From assembly GCA_013399855.1 (NCBI GenBank), contig VXAY01000770.1, positions 434,001 through 498,000 of the forward strand: 64,000 nt of DNA, written 5' to 3'. The DNA comes from Oxyruncus cristatus (taxonomy: Eukaryota; Chordata; Aves; Passeriformes; Cotingidae). Position numbers and translations under genes: made by a program. The notes below the pieces were generated by a model, which searched no databases, was not told where the DNA came from, and worked only from the letters and a program-made list of their open reading frames with translations. Positions 27,354-40,469 of the stretch are shown piece after piece (the first letter of the stretch is position 1; every line of letters begins with the position of its first letter).

Positions 27354-27359
27354 AGCATC
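27354..27359. repeat. Target-site duplication, right copy (AGCATC)
   Basis: Exact copy of 26797-26802, adjoining the LTR end. Confidence 0.85.
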
Positions 27360-28713
27360 AGGTCACCTTGCTAAAGCAACTCCCACTCCCTAATCTCCAC
27401 TCATCAACCATCACTCCAAACTACACTAGGACAATGAGTTTTACCCAACCTCTTTCAGTCTGACACCTTTCAGATCAGAGATGACAGCTCCTCAACAGGT
27501 ATAGTTCCAACCAAAAACGTGCTGATGTCCAAAAAAAATTGTGTTACACACTTCTGTACCCTAAGCGAAAGCTTCCACAAGCTCCACAAGTGATCAGACA
27601 TTCTATTATGGAAAACTTGCTGATGGATGCTGCACATCTTGGAGTGCTTAACAAAATAAAACCTGCTCCTGCCTTCGCAGTGCCAAGCAGCATTTCTGCA
27701 CATCTTCAGAAGTACATCCATGTGTCATTATACCACAGGACAAATGCTTTTTGGTATTTCAACTGTACTCTATTGGGTTTTTTAATAACCAAGTGTCTTT
27801 ATTCCATTCAGTTTGAGTCATTGTCTTCCATTCCAGAAAATGGCTGTGAAGCCAAATGTGGAAGAAAAGGAAAAAGCTCTGCACAACCTGTTACGATAAT
27901 TGTAATAGTTGCCCTGTAAAACCTATTTGTTCTGTGTTATTTCTCTTCTAGATCATTTTCATTTCAAAATACAATGTGCCCATCACATTTGGAATATACA
28001 TATCTAATTTCTATGTTTTGCTTTTTGGGATGATGGATAGAGTTAAACCTAGAGGGGATTCAACATTTTAAGGTAAAAAGCAGCTTCAACTCCCTGGACG
28101 GACTGAGGTCAACATGCTCCTGATAAACATCTGCTCAGAGAAACAGAACGAGTGTGGCACCAAGTGGAGGCTACGTGGCCCCCGTCCATTCAAACCCCAG
28201 CAGAATGGGAGAACACTGTGGTACTGAGACCATACAGTATCTGTCTGACAAGGGAGAATCAAGATGTTCTGCTGCTAAAGCCAACAACCACATCAAACGC
28301 CCTCCTCAAGTGCCAAACCATGACCACCATCCCTCTCCCATTAAAAACACCAATCAGAAATAAAAGGTATTTATGACTAGAGTCACTCAATATCCACTCA
28401 AACATAAAGAAAATAGTATAAAAGTAAGTTGGGGAGAGGGGGAAAGTGAGAGAAGACCTCCACTGAGACTGCTGGGACCAGTCTATGGGCTAGATCCATC
28501 TTCTCCCACCCCAGAGGGACACCTTGGGTGAGAAATCCTCTACATGCGTTAAATGCTGCTTTTGGGACTAGGGCTTTTGCTTGTGTTTACCCCACAACAT
28601 ATTAGTAGATTGCTTCACATTAGAGCTTGTGCTTGCTTAATATCTGTATCAGTAGATTGCTTTAAAAACATATTTTTGCAGTAGACACCATCACCGACAG
28701 CCTTCAAACCTTT
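27360..28713. other. Non-coding sequence, no gene recognised
   Basis: Unique sequence. The open frame at about 27539-27919 has no motif. Nothing else is recognised. Confidence 0.5.
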
Positions 28714-29023
28714 TCAACCTGTCACAAATTGTAATAAAAAGTGTTATTCTGTAAACTGTTAAAGTGAGTCCTTGCAGTTGCTGGCAGCAGATAACACCTT
28801 GGCAGGACCCGCTGAGGGGTCTTCGCTCTGTTGAGTCCCCCCAGACAAGGGTGTTTGAGGTGCCCTCCGACCCTGTGAATCTGTTGGTGAAGGGTCTCAT
28901 TACAAGACACTGACCAGCTATTGGACACCAGGGTCTCAACTTTCCTGGGGACTGACAAGCAAAAATCTAAACTCCCATCTTTCACGTGGCAGCATAAAAA
29001 GAATGTAACAAATATCAACCTGT
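28714..29023. mobile_element. Possible small LTR or insertion bounded by a 9-base direct repeat
   Basis: TCAACCTGT occurs at 28714-28722 and again at 29015-29023. If TCAACC is a 6-base target duplication, the enclosed 295 bases begin TGTCACAAATTG and end AACAAATA. A retroviral LTR would end CA; here it is TA, one transition away. The segment also holds an internal TGTCA...TGACA pair (28720 to 28957). It has higher GC and more CpG than its flanks. I cannot match it to a named family, and the repeat could be coincidental. Confidence 0.3.
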
Positions 29024-30989
29024 AATGAAGGCAGCCTGGGATCTTTGGGGAAACTCATGGAACTTGAGAGTCGCAGCAACAAACTCTCTCTTCTACCTTA
29101 CCTATCTCCTTCACCTCCTGCCAAGCAGTAGGTCTGACCATCATCTCTGCTCAAACACTGAGCTGCACATTTGATTTGTGGTTTGGGGGCCTGTTTTGTC
29201 ACTGTTTGCTACTTTATTTCATTTGGAACCAATTGCCATTAAAAAATGGTGAATTTTCCTGTGCCATTTCCAGCCTCACTGACTGAGACACAAGCAGTTT
29301 CCTGTCTGGCAGCTCTTGCACAAACAAGCACGTGGTGTCCCACGCACAAAGTGCCACAAAACTTCATGTGGTTGTTTGCTCAGAGTAAACCTGGGACATG
29401 TGTCTCTCCCTGGCTCTATTCCTGTCTCAGTACTGCTAATATTGGGATACCTTTCTTGGCCTGTTACCAACTCAGCCCTCCGGTTTGCTGTCTCACCTCT
29501 TCCCAGGTGCTAGAAGTATTTCTGTATAATAAAATCAGTGCAATTGTAATACCAAAATTCTGCAAAGCTGTCTGTTCCCACACCATTTCCAAACTCCCTA
29601 AAAATAAACATGCACATTTCTTTGTGGTATTCCCTTCTAAGCTTAAAATAACAGGAACATAGAATAAGATAGATCTGGAAAGACCAGAAGTGTCCACAAG
29701 TTTAGTGTAAAATATCTGAAGGACCTAAGTAACATAGGGTCTCCCACGTGTCCCTAATCCTTCCAACAGAATGTGTTTCCAAGTATGTAACTTGATGGTC
29801 CCTTCCTACTGATCCAGGCTGTATCTATACGGTCATATGTGAATATTTCCTCCTCTCTACAGCAACCTGCCACCCCAAAGCTGTCACAGGTCTACCTTCT
29901 ATCTTCTCTGTAAGCTAAACTATCGGCATTCACCAAATATCTTGTCCCCCAAGCTCCCAATCATTCTTACTGCTCCATTCACACTCTTCCCACTTGCCCT
30001 CCCCCATTGGGACACTCAATGTCCATCAAAGAACAGTGCTCAAACTGAGACCTGACATGCATTGACCTGGTCAGAAAGAAAAAAAGCCCACCAAACAAAT
30101 AAAAGTAACGAAGTCTCAGCAGTGCATCAGAGAGCAATGTGCAGTCCAACTGTTTATATTCAACAGCAGTCTTGGTGCACATCTGCGGGCAGACCATGCC
30201 CTGCAGTCTCATCTATCACTGCCATTCTGTTAAGTGCCTGACTAATTCATGGGCTCAACACCTCCACTACCTTCACGTGTCACAGCGTTCAAGATGGGAA
30301 AGGGTTGGAAGAACTACTTGTCAATTGACACCTGATGTTGACCTCTTTGAAGCACCTACTCTGACAACCTCTGCCCAGGGACAGCATCAAGCTTGTTCTT
30401 CACAAGCCACCTATACACTGCCAATTGCAGGTCCATAGCTCTTACAATGGGCACAAACCACCTGTCAAACAAACCCTTAAAAAAAACCCCAACAAAACAA
30501 AACAGAAAAAGTCTTTGTGTTTTGATGACAAGCTCTTGTTGACTACTAAGCACAGCGGGAATATCTCAGCTGCTCCTGGTACAGCTACAAAACAAATAAT
30601 TCATTGAAATTGTTCAGATACTCAACTGGTGGGAATCACTGCCACTCCAGGGAAGTCAGGAGGCCAAAAACCTTGCTCATATTAAAAATACATAGATCCC
30701 CTGAGTCCCCTGCTGACTTTTATCTGCTGGTGATCTAGAATAGTATTTTCTGAGTAATCCTTCAAAGTCTTTTTTTTTTCAGCCTCATCAAATTCCTCAC
30801 ATCCATTGTGCATGCTGGGACTTACTAACTCACCCTAAGCCTTCACTGCTTATATACGTGATTTGTCTGCAAGAGCCTTTTCTCCCTTTGTCTTGGGTAC
30901 TGCTTTGAATCGTTGGGGAACCAGAAAAACACAAGGCTTCCCCATTAACAGGGTTGGGTAAGTACTGTTCTGCCATAAGTTTTTTATTT
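29024..30989. other. Non-coding sequence; possible very old CR1 remnant
   Basis: Mostly unique. The stretch near 29655-30080 faintly resembles a minus-strand CR1 (a degenerate start near 29658 and phrases similar to CR1 further on), but similarity is too low to call. A short A-rich patch (CCCCAACAAAACAAAAC) lies at 30480-30510. Confidence 0.4.
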
Positions 30990-31120
30990 TAAGGCATTGG
31001 TCTAGCCGGAGCAATTGATATGGAAATGAGTGTAATTACCAGCGTAAACAATCTGCTATTTTCCATACAAGTCAGGGCCTTAAATCACCACTGGTCCACT
31101 ACATTACCATCTGAATAGGA
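30990..31120. promoter_or_regulatory. Candidate conserved regulatory block (homeodomain and FOX motifs)
   Basis: A compact repeat-free block with GTAATTACC (about 31032-31040) and AGCGTAAACAA (about 31041-31051). These match homeodomain (TAATTA) and forkhead (GTAAACA) cores with almost no gap, and ATATGGAAATG lies just before them. It has the look of vertebrate conserved non-coding DNA, but conservation is not shown here. Confidence 0.25.
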
Positions 31121-33670
31121 GGTGGTAGCTAATGGGCCATATGTTAAAAAGCAGGCTATGGCCATCTTCATTTGCAAATGAAAAGCAAGAATGACAGCTG
31201 GATAGTAAAGATATGGCCATTGATCATACTGCTGCTCCCAGGACCCCCACACAGAAAACCCAGCTATGAAACAACCACAAAAGTTGCTCAGCTCAAAACA
31301 CCATCCACTCCACGATAAGGCTCCAAAAACCTATTTATGATACACCATGTGTGTCACCCAGCCCACTTCCAGCACAACATAGGATGTTTCCCAACATAAA
31401 TTTCATGTATCACAAGAAAATATCTGCAGTACGAAAGTTAGACATTTGCCTTCCCGACTTGTGACTCATACCAAACGTACAAAGTTAGTTTCCCAAGAAA
31501 GCTGTAGGGAAGAAGCAAAACAAATGCTGTGCATCAGCAGGGCCTCATCTACACCAGCAACTACACAGCAGATACGCCCAACCCTGCTCCATCTCCAGTT
31601 TTCAGTCCCAATCCTGTGAGCTACATGACACCTTCAGAAGATTAGCTGGAAACAGCTGTCAGGCCGAAAGAAGCACTGGGGGCATCAATTACGTACATTG
31701 ACTTTGTACCAGGAAAAACACCATGGAACCCTTGTTTAAGCAAGAATTAATAGCAAGTTCCACTTTAACAGGTAAGGTGAGCAGAAAATTCTCCAGCTCT
31801 GTGATCGGATGCGTTTAACTATGGAGTTACACCTCCATGCTCTGAGCTGCTCGCTCACAACTGTGGCCACAAAAAGACAAGGGAAAAAAGGTAATTCTTT
31901 TACTTGGTGGGATCACTTCACCCACAAAGTCTGCAGCCCTGACAGCAGCAGCACACCTCACCTGTGAACCACTGCTGCAGCAAGGCTGTTTGCTCAAGGC
32001 AGGTTCCCTCCAGCAAGGGGAAGTGGCTGTGCATGCCACTGGGATGATGGGACAGTCAAAATTCCCGAGTGATGCCCAGCGAGAGAGATAATGGCATTGT
32101 GTTCTACATCAATAGAGCTGCTGCTATTAGAGGTACTGCTATTTAATATAGCCTTACGAAGATACTGGTTTGTTCTTCAGGAACAGGACTTTCAGTGTCC
32201 TGGTTTTCCCCCTATCCTCCTACATATACTGTTGACTCAGTGGTCAAAAAAAAGAAAAAGAAAAAAGAAAATTACAGTTGAGAGGTCAAGACACTCAAAT
32301 GCCTATGCATTGGAGCTCCCAGAAAGCAAACTAATTACACTGAAAATGATGAGCTATACAGAACCAGTGTGACACCAAAAATGACCATTAGCACATCTGT
32401 GCTAATAAGCTCTAACACACATATTATTTCTCACTCAAAATAGGATTAGGAAGCTTTAAAAATCTCATTTCTTTTTACAAAAATAAACCTAGCAGTGATG
32501 GCAATTATGATGCAACTTGTATGCCAAGCTCTGGCAGTCCTGGCTTGGCTCTCTAACATTTCCATCACCCCCATGAGGAATGGCATATCTTCCCTCCCAG
32601 GAATTGCACACACAGCACCACGTTCTGCAGGATGTTCCAGAGACACCCACCAGTGCCTCCCCAAAGGCAAACTTAATTGATAACCCTGGGAGAAAAGTAA
32701 AACTACATACTGTTTTTTTCTTACAGAAATTTTTTCTTCAATCTTTACCAACTTCAAAATTTATCTAACACATCCTCTTTCAGTAAGGAAGAAAGAGGCA
32801 GTCAGATCACACCATCCTAGCATTTATAGTGACTAATGGGTATAAACAGCATTTTCAAATCTGTCAAAATAATTTACAGTATCTCCCAAAGTTTCCTCAC
32901 AGTGCAAATAGTTGCCAAGTTAAAAGGTTTTATAACTGCAAATTATTTTTGGGAACAGTGTAAAGAATGAGGGAATTCATGAATTGGTTTATTAATATGA
33001 GTAGAAAGAATAATGGATGCAATATCTGCTAAGGGGACATCACATTATGATACAGGCTTTAACTAATTTGCAATCTAAAAGAAAAAAAGTATATTGTATT
33101 TCAGGGAGGCTCTTATCATTTGCCTACTGCTCTCTCTTTAGGCACTTTCAACACCTGATTAATTAATAATTGCTGCTTAGGTTATGATGCTCAACAACTT
33201 CTGTACCCTGGCTGTGTATCATAATCTGGCACTAAAAATTTAATAGGTGTATTGCAATGCTAGCTGAGATGCACCCTGTTGAGTGTTAAATACCTTATTT
33301 TTTGTAAACATAGTTCCTCTTTTTTTTCCCCAACCTGAAAACAGCATTACACTTCAATAATTCCACCTGTCATCCATAGCACTAATTAACATTTGTATTG
33401 CTTCATTGAGAGATTACCTGAGAGAATCCCATTAGGGATTTTTTTTCCCCCCTCCTAGTTTTTCTAAAGCCATCATCACGCTCATCTGAGCTGCATTTTC
33501 GAGCTGTGCAGCCAAGTTCCTGGCACACAAATGGTCAGCTGAGAGGTGGGTTTTGATGTTGTTTATGAAGACTGAGCGCAGGGAGGCCAGTGGTGGCACT
33601 GCAGACCGGGCCAGACAAAAGAGCTTCAAAGGCTTCACCCCCCCCCCGCGGCCAAGAAGCACACCAATAA
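31121..33670. other. Non-coding sequence, no gene recognised
   Basis: Unique DNA. On minus, 31962-32038 is bounded by an acceptor-like CCCATCATCCCAG and a good donor CACAG|GTGAGG, with two open frames, which is not enough to call an exon. A purine-rich AAAGAAAAAG patch lies near 32250. A C-run at about 33639-33648 precedes the assembly gap. Confidence 0.45.
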
Positions 33671-33709
33671 NNNNNNNNNNNNNNNNNNNNNNNNNNNNNN
33701 NNNNNNNNN
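33671..33709. other. Assembly gap (39 N)
   Basis: Thirty-nine undetermined bases. Cytosine homopolymers sit near both edges (about 33639-33648 and 33840-33848), which suggests a GC- or G-run-related sequencing dropout. The true gap length is not known from this sequence. Confidence 0.98.
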
Positions 33710-36186
33710 CCTAAAAATATGAAAATCAGTTTCTGGGCAAACAACAAAGAAAGAGAGACAGACCTGCTGTACTGCCACCACAAGTAAATAACAGCAACTG
33801 CAATAAAAGCAAAGCATCCCTCCAACTGACACAAAGCCACCCCCCCCCAGCAATTAATATGGGGATCCAAATATCCGGACGCACAACAGGTCATTTCGAC
33901 ACCAAAACCTGCCCCAGCCAAACTCTTCACTGAGAAAGGCACGGTGAGAGTCACACTTAGATAAGACCGGTGCAGGAGGATCAGCAGGACACCATTAACA
34001 CGCACAAGGACATACGTGGCAGCCCACTTTGTGCTGCCCACCCGAGTGTGCCAGCCCAGCCAGGTTCTGCAGCCCACCAGGGCAGCACCTCGGGAGGGTT
34101 CATTCTCTCACCAGGGCTGGGCGAGGGACCAAGCAGAGCTGCTTTGGGGGCAGTGCTCCAGGAGCACACATCCTCGCTGGGGAAGACAGCGGTGACAAAT
34201 GAGGTAACTCCTGACCTTGCAGCATCTCTGCCACCAGCAGCTCTCCAGCAGCAAGGACATTGGACAGCATCCGCTGGTTAACCGAAAAATAGCACAAAGT
34301 CCCAAGGCAAGACTGAAATCTCGGCTAGCAGGCAGGGAGAGCTGAGGGCCACAGCAGGCTCAGAGAAGTTATTTAGAAGTGCATCTTTGTCCCCACCCTC
34401 TGGGAAAGGCACCATTGATGCCCTCGAGCAAACAGCCCCTGCTCCCGGGCGTGGTCCTGGCCCCAGGCCCGTGGTTCAGCAGCAGGCAGCACTGAGGATA
34501 TGCACCAAGCTCCAGGAAAAGAGACAACTGCTTGGCAGAGAAGGTTTCCAAGGGCCAGTTGAACCAGTCCACTAACCAGCATGGACCACTGTGTCCTGCA
34601 ACTTAAAAAATCATTTGCTTTCTGAATTTGCACTCTATTTTTCTAGTATATGCAAATTAATATCTGCATAAAACAACAGCAACAGGAGGTTTAAGCGGGA
34701 TATCCCATGAAGGATGATTTTTAATTCTGACCTCTTGGAAGTAGGTGAAGGAGAGGAGCAAGTGGCTGTGCTCCCCAGTACTGCCTGAAGGCTTTGCCAT
34801 CTTCCCCCACCCTCAATCAGCAGAGCTCTGAGCAGTTGGGAGAGCAACAAAAATCTGTCTCTGTGTGTTAGTGGTTACTCTTACATTGGGTTGGCTTTTT
34901 TCTGGTTTTGTTTTTCTTTTCAGGGTTTTTTGGTTTTTTTGCGGGGGTTTTGATTGTTTGGTTGTTTCTTTTTAGTTATTTCATTTTTGGATAAGAACAA
35001 CTTCAAAGCCTTACATATAACAGATACTGCTAATCTCCATGTAACAAGGTTCTTGAGGGGGGAAAAAAACCCACCAAACAAGCAACTCATTCACTAAAAT
35101 AACCATAACAACAAATTCTTAATAACCTCAGCCCACTACCTGACAGAGATATCATTTGTCACAGCTTGTCTGGGCAGAGCTGAGCACTTCAGAAGTGCAG
35201 GCTTCGGGGATCACAAAGAATTTTAGAGATGCTGACAAGCTGTGCTAGGAGGTCTAAAAAACAGCACCTTCTTCCAGCACTCAGGATCACAAACAGTTGC
35301 TTTGCTACCACTTTGATGGAAAGAGAATAGGAAAGAGTAATAAAGCTTTTAGTAGAACTAATTAAAATTAAATTAATCACAATTTACAATCTGCCCTTTC
35401 TATATCCCTAAAAATAAAGCCAATAAAGAGACAGGCATTCCAACCTCTCTATTAAATATGAAAAAAAAAAAATCTGGCTCTCTCTTGCTTTTATATGTCG
35501 TCCAAAATATAAAATACTGCCCTTAAACCCACATCTTCACCAGCAGTAATTCTGGACAAAACCATTACTCATGAAAAACTTATTCAACACATTTTGCCTT
35601 TTCCACTACGTGTGAATAATCCACAAATGAAAAGGAGACCAACTAGGATTACCACTGCAATGATTAAAAGCTTTGCAAGAAACACAAATGCTTGTGCTTC
35701 GGGGTGTACACTGACCTCTAGTCCAGAGCAGCTGGGAAGAGCTGAACCAAAACGGCAGCAAGTGAAACCCAAAATGCCTTCAGGAGGAAGGCTTCCCTAA
35801 ACAGCCACCACTGCCCCTTGCCAGAAGTGGACCACAGGCCACAACTTCTGAGCCCTCTAGGCACACTTGAAAACCCCTGATGTACTATTTGCTATTTAAT
35901 ATAGTACCTTTCCCTAATCCCAAAGCAGCATGCTGGCTCTCAGAGCAGTGTGATGTAGGAAGCTTCAGCACGAACAAGTCTAGGAAGCCTCACAGGGATT
36001 TCTAGATAGGCTTTTGCATGGGATCCCAGAAACCCTGCCCATGCACATAATCACCTATTTCATATGTACACACCCATGCACAACCACTGTAAACACTTGT
36101 GCAAGGGTGGGATTGTTTCAGTATGCCAGAGCCCAGTCCATCCATGGAGTCCTTCCCAAACTACGCAATTCCCCATCCCACCTTAG
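33710..36186. other. Non-coding sequence, locally GC-richer, no gene recognised
   Basis: The part at about 33900-34580 is GC-richer than its surroundings, with open frames on both strands but no domain. It contains a 15-base inverted repeat, GTGCTCC-A-GGAGCAC (34153-34167). A second, GCACTTC-A-GAAGTGC, lies at 35184-35198. A T/G-rich tract is listed separately. CpG density is not high enough for me to call an island by eye. Confidence 0.45.
34888..34980. repeat. T/G-rich low-complexity tract
   Basis: Runs such as GGTTTTGTTTTTC, GGTTTTTTGG and GATTGTTTGGTTG. It is the same kind of CAAA/CCAAA sequence seen elsewhere in the window, but in the opposite orientation. Confidence 0.85.
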
Positions 36187-36261
36187 GTGTAGATCAGCCT
36201 GTCAGACAACATGGAGCAGCTTGTACCAGGCACGGGAGATGCCTTGTCTACAGGTGACAAG
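36187..36261 (+). other. Candidate spliced exon containing an ATG (weak)
   Basis: A pyrimidine-rich acceptor (CCCCATCCCACCTTAG, ending 36186) and a strong donor (ACAAG|GTAAGTGC at 36262) bound 75 bases. An ATG at 36211 has A at -3 and G at +4 and opens a 17-codon frame, MEQLVPGTGDALSTGDK, ending exactly at the donor in phase 0. There is no nearby CpG-rich promoter and I recognise no family. It may be a chance pseudo-exon. Confidence 0.15.
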
Positions 36262-39200
36262 GTAAGTGCAAATTTTGGGTAATTGCCCTTTTTGTAAGTT
36301 AGAAGAGCGTGGGAGGATGGAATCAAGTACGCAACAAAAATGCTTCTCACTGCATTTGGGAGACAAGCAAATGGGTGAAAGAGAATTCTCATCATCCCCA
36401 GGAACATTACTCTGACTTATCGCCAAAAAAACACAGCCTGCAATGCATGAAAAACTCTGAGAACACATAATTCAAAGAATGGTACAAAGCCAGAAAAGTC
36501 CCCATGATTTTGGGAGTGCTTTTCAAATCAGCAACAGCGCAAGTAACAAGTACATGAAGTGAGACAGAACTAAAATGAACTTAAGACAAATGTTAAATAT
36601 CAATGTAACAATCAAGGACCAGAGCAAAACCAGAAGAAAAAAAGGGCCCATGATTAACAGTCCTACTTTTCCTCCTCAGATAGACAATTCCATTAACGCT
36701 GCAAACACTGTCCTGTCCCTTGCAGAGAATTAAGAGAAGTGCCATCTTTCTCAGGAAAGGCACGACCACCCTCCTGCAGGCACAGCAGCAGCACAGAAGT
36801 TTGGGTTCATTTTCAAGAGGGCATCAGCTCAGCTCCCAAATGTTTCCTGGGTGCATTCAGGTATCTCCTCAATCCTTACTACAGCTTTGTATAGAAGAGA
36901 TCTCAAAGCATGTTTCATGAAGAAAAGAAGCTTGTATAATTTTACAGATGGAGAAGCTGAGGCACATTTGCTTGCACAGGAGACCCCCAGATATCAAGAC
37001 ATGGGTTCTTTAAAATGTTTTCCCTTTGTGGGAAATACAAATATCCCTTCCTGTCATTACTAAGGGGCATCTCCCTCCTCCTCCGCTGTCTCAGTTCTGC
37101 AGCTCGGATATGCTCTGCACTGCACCTTGGCACAAACCAAGGACCCCAGATCACCGATTCAGAAAGTGAGGCATTGCTTATCACAGCTTTTAAAGCAGAC
37201 ATTGGCTGACCTCTTCAGTGATGCTGGAGTATTTTTCTCTCCTGTTGTATTTGCTGCACTGTCTATTATCTTTCCATTTATTTTAAGTCCTGCTAAGCCC
37301 AGTGGAAAGGGTTTGCAGTTCATATTGCACTACACTGATCCTCCTCCTGTTTGTTTTTCTGTAGCATATGGCCCTTGATGTTATAGCCTCTCTTTCACTT
37401 CTGTGTCTAGACTTATTACCTTAATTTTTTTTTAACACAAAAATCTATATGACACTTCTCTCTGCAGGCATCTCTTCTATCCAAACTCCAGTTATATCTC
37501 CGCCTTTTTTCCCTTAACTACTCTGGATGTGCACAACACGCCAGTGCAAAGCCTCTATCACCACCAGAGGGTTCAGATGCAAGCAGGAAAAATTAGTGCT
37601 TGCGCTCACATTTGTATTTGTTAGTTAACAGCAACTTATTAGCAACAGCACTGGTCCTATTTGTTAACTGCTAATAATCAGCTAATGTTAAATCTTAGTC
37701 TAGTCTTGTCTTAGCAGTCTTCTCCTCTTTTACCTCCACTCCACATCTTGTCACCAAAAAAAATGCCCACCCAATTTTCCATCTTCCTTTCCCGTTCCAG
37801 GCAATTTTCCTCTTGGTTTCTGCACAAATTGTTCATGACAGGTCTTACTGGTGTGTCAGCCACATGGTTTTCTCATGAACAAGACAGTCCTCCTTGGAGA
37901 AAACCCACGTCCACGCAGAAAGGAGAAGGACTACAGGTCAATGTATTCAAAACATTTTGACTACGAACATTCCCTAAGAAATCAACCTTTCCAAACAGAA
38001 ATGCTCAGTTTCATTGTGAACTCATTCCATTTTGCCTCAGATGCTACAAAGTGCTGTGCTATTTTTGCAAACATATTCATACCATTCTCATGGTTAGCCC
38101 CAAACCACTCTGACCTGAGCCACCTTTGTGGCATAGTGCCAACCTCAGACCTTGAGATGGAGATGGCTCTGACAGTGAAAGGGAATTTATTGCTGAGTGC
38201 TATTTTTTAACAGAAATAACAGAGTTAAACAAACAATTAAGGCCTGATCCTCAGGTAACAAATCAGATCAGATACATCAAAGTAAAATCTATTTATACCA
38301 GCAGTGGTTCTTGTAATGTAATTTCAAAGCATCCTTGTCATCTGTTACTGGCTTTACTGGGGGCAGAAGGCAGAAAATTTACCAAAAGTCAAGGGAAAGA
38401 GATAGTAATAGAGATCTCTTAGTGATGATTGAAGAATCGATACAAGAACAACAGAGACTAAATGGCTATGAATCATCTTGTTAAATCTAGCTGGTCTTCA
38501 GGACTGCCCCAAACCAGCAAACAAACACCACAAAAAACCCCAAAGTGACTCATCTGAGCCCCGCAGCTACTAAACCTGAGCAGAGGATGTGGTGCCATCC
38601 CAAGTGCCACATCATCAGGTTGCCAAGGGACATGCCAGACTTTGCAAGCCCCCAGTTGGCACAGCATGTTGTGTCCTTGTGCCTGCCCCACATCCCCAGG
38701 GCAGAGCCAGGTTTCTGGGCCTGGGTGAGCTGTGGATGCCCGAGAGAGAGAGCAGAACAAGGGCGACATTGTTCCCCACTCATCGCCTGGGTTGCCAGAG
38801 TTCACATCGCTATTTTTCACCAAAACTTGTTTACAGGAGGCAGTTACCATCATTCATTTTGACATTAAAATAAAATAACAGTAGAATAATAGTAGTAACA
38901 CAAGGGGAGGAGAGAGGGAGAGTGCCCAGCAATGACATGGGCACAGAAGTATGCAAGGAATGAGGAGGAGGGATGCAGCACAGCTGCCCAGGGCCCATAA
39001 ATCTCACTGGCTGGACGATGACCTTTTGCGAGCTGCCCATTGCTAAAGGTTTCTGACGTGCAAAGTCCTCCTCTCTGCTCTGCGGGGACAACAGCAGCTC
39101 ATGAGTTATTAAAACAGGGCCTGATCACAAGTCAGAATGAATAAAACTGCTTGGAAAAGAGGGAGACAAAAGGTACAACAACTTTACATAAACAAGGATG

Positions 39201-40469
39201 TGGGTCAAAAATCTCCTGAAGGGATGGATGTTTTGGGGCACGTCTAATTTTCTCTTCCTAGGTGATGACGCTGCAGAGGACTGTTAACATTAGTTTCGAT
39301 GCTCATGCCAAGTCCCAGAGAGGACAACAGTTCTTGGGAGGCTGGACATCAGTTTGCAAAAAATAATGCAATGAGAATTTCGTCACTTTATAGGACATCA
39401 TTTCTGAGCAGAAAGAGAGTTTAGGCACCGACTTTCTTCTCTTTGCCACTATCACCCCCAATCGTTTTAACCTGTGTTCTTCAGAATATGAAACTTTGAC
39501 ACCGCTGGACCAAAAAGTCAATCATTTTCTTTCTAAGCATAAATAATCAAGCACTTTTGGTGCCAAACTGAAGTAACTCCAACAAGATAAAGTTAAATTT
39601 CTTGTGCAAACTGTAAGTTACATATATTTTATACACATACATAAATACAGTCATAGTCACAGTGTATATATACGAAAATAGTCTAAAAGGTAACATTCTC
39701 ATTTCAGGGCAAAACACAAGTCTCATAGTTTCTTAATTCTATCCCCACAGAAGGGAAGTTTTCTGCAGAGACGTACATCTGGCTGATGGCTTCTTGTAGG
39801 AAGAAGCCAAGCTTCCCAGTAGTCCCCACATAACAAACAGATGGGAAGAATTTTCAGCTTGGACATTATTTTTAAATGTGACAGGATCATCAAGACATTG
39901 CACAGTAATTGTCACACCATGAGTTCTTTGCCTGCCACAGATAAGGAACTGTAAACAAACTCCCAAGGTAACAGATACCTAGTGCGGGCTTTAATCTATC
40001 AAATATGGTAATTGTTAGCACAACCTAACAACTTGCTGGCTTCAAAATTAATCACTCAGTCTCAGCAGCAAGGTTGAATCTTTTTATAACTAACGCTTGG
40101 CACCCGAAGTGTGGCTAATAAGATGCCTCTAATTTAAGAGTCTCACAACATCCCCCTTAAGGAGATAATTGCTCACATTGAAGGCCTCGACCCCAAAAAG
40201 GCTGCAGAGAGCAACACTCAGCACCGCTCACCAACTGCTCCCAATCACTGGAGGGGGGTCAGAGTAGCCCACCTCTGGCTGGAGTGCCAGGGAGGACACC
40301 ACAGGCTATGGGGAAAAAAAAAATTTTGGGATTGAAACTTACCAATATATATGACCTACTGGACCAGAAAGGTTATGGTCATATAATTTCTGACCCAGAA
40401 ATGTGTATCCGATGAATCATTCAAGAATGTTCAACCATTTTGACCTAATAAATGTGAACAATATAGGTT
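36262..40469. other. Non-coding sequence, no gene recognised
   Basis: Unique sequence. Frames near 37.75-38.2 and 38.5-38.9 kb overlap on both strands without motifs. An AT-rich ATATA patch lies at about 39617-39675. Nothing else is recognised. Confidence 0.5.

Noticed and set aside
31962..32038. Exon-like segment on minus with a good GTGAGG donor
   Set aside because: Two frames are open, the acceptor is only moderate, and there is no partner exon or protein similarity.
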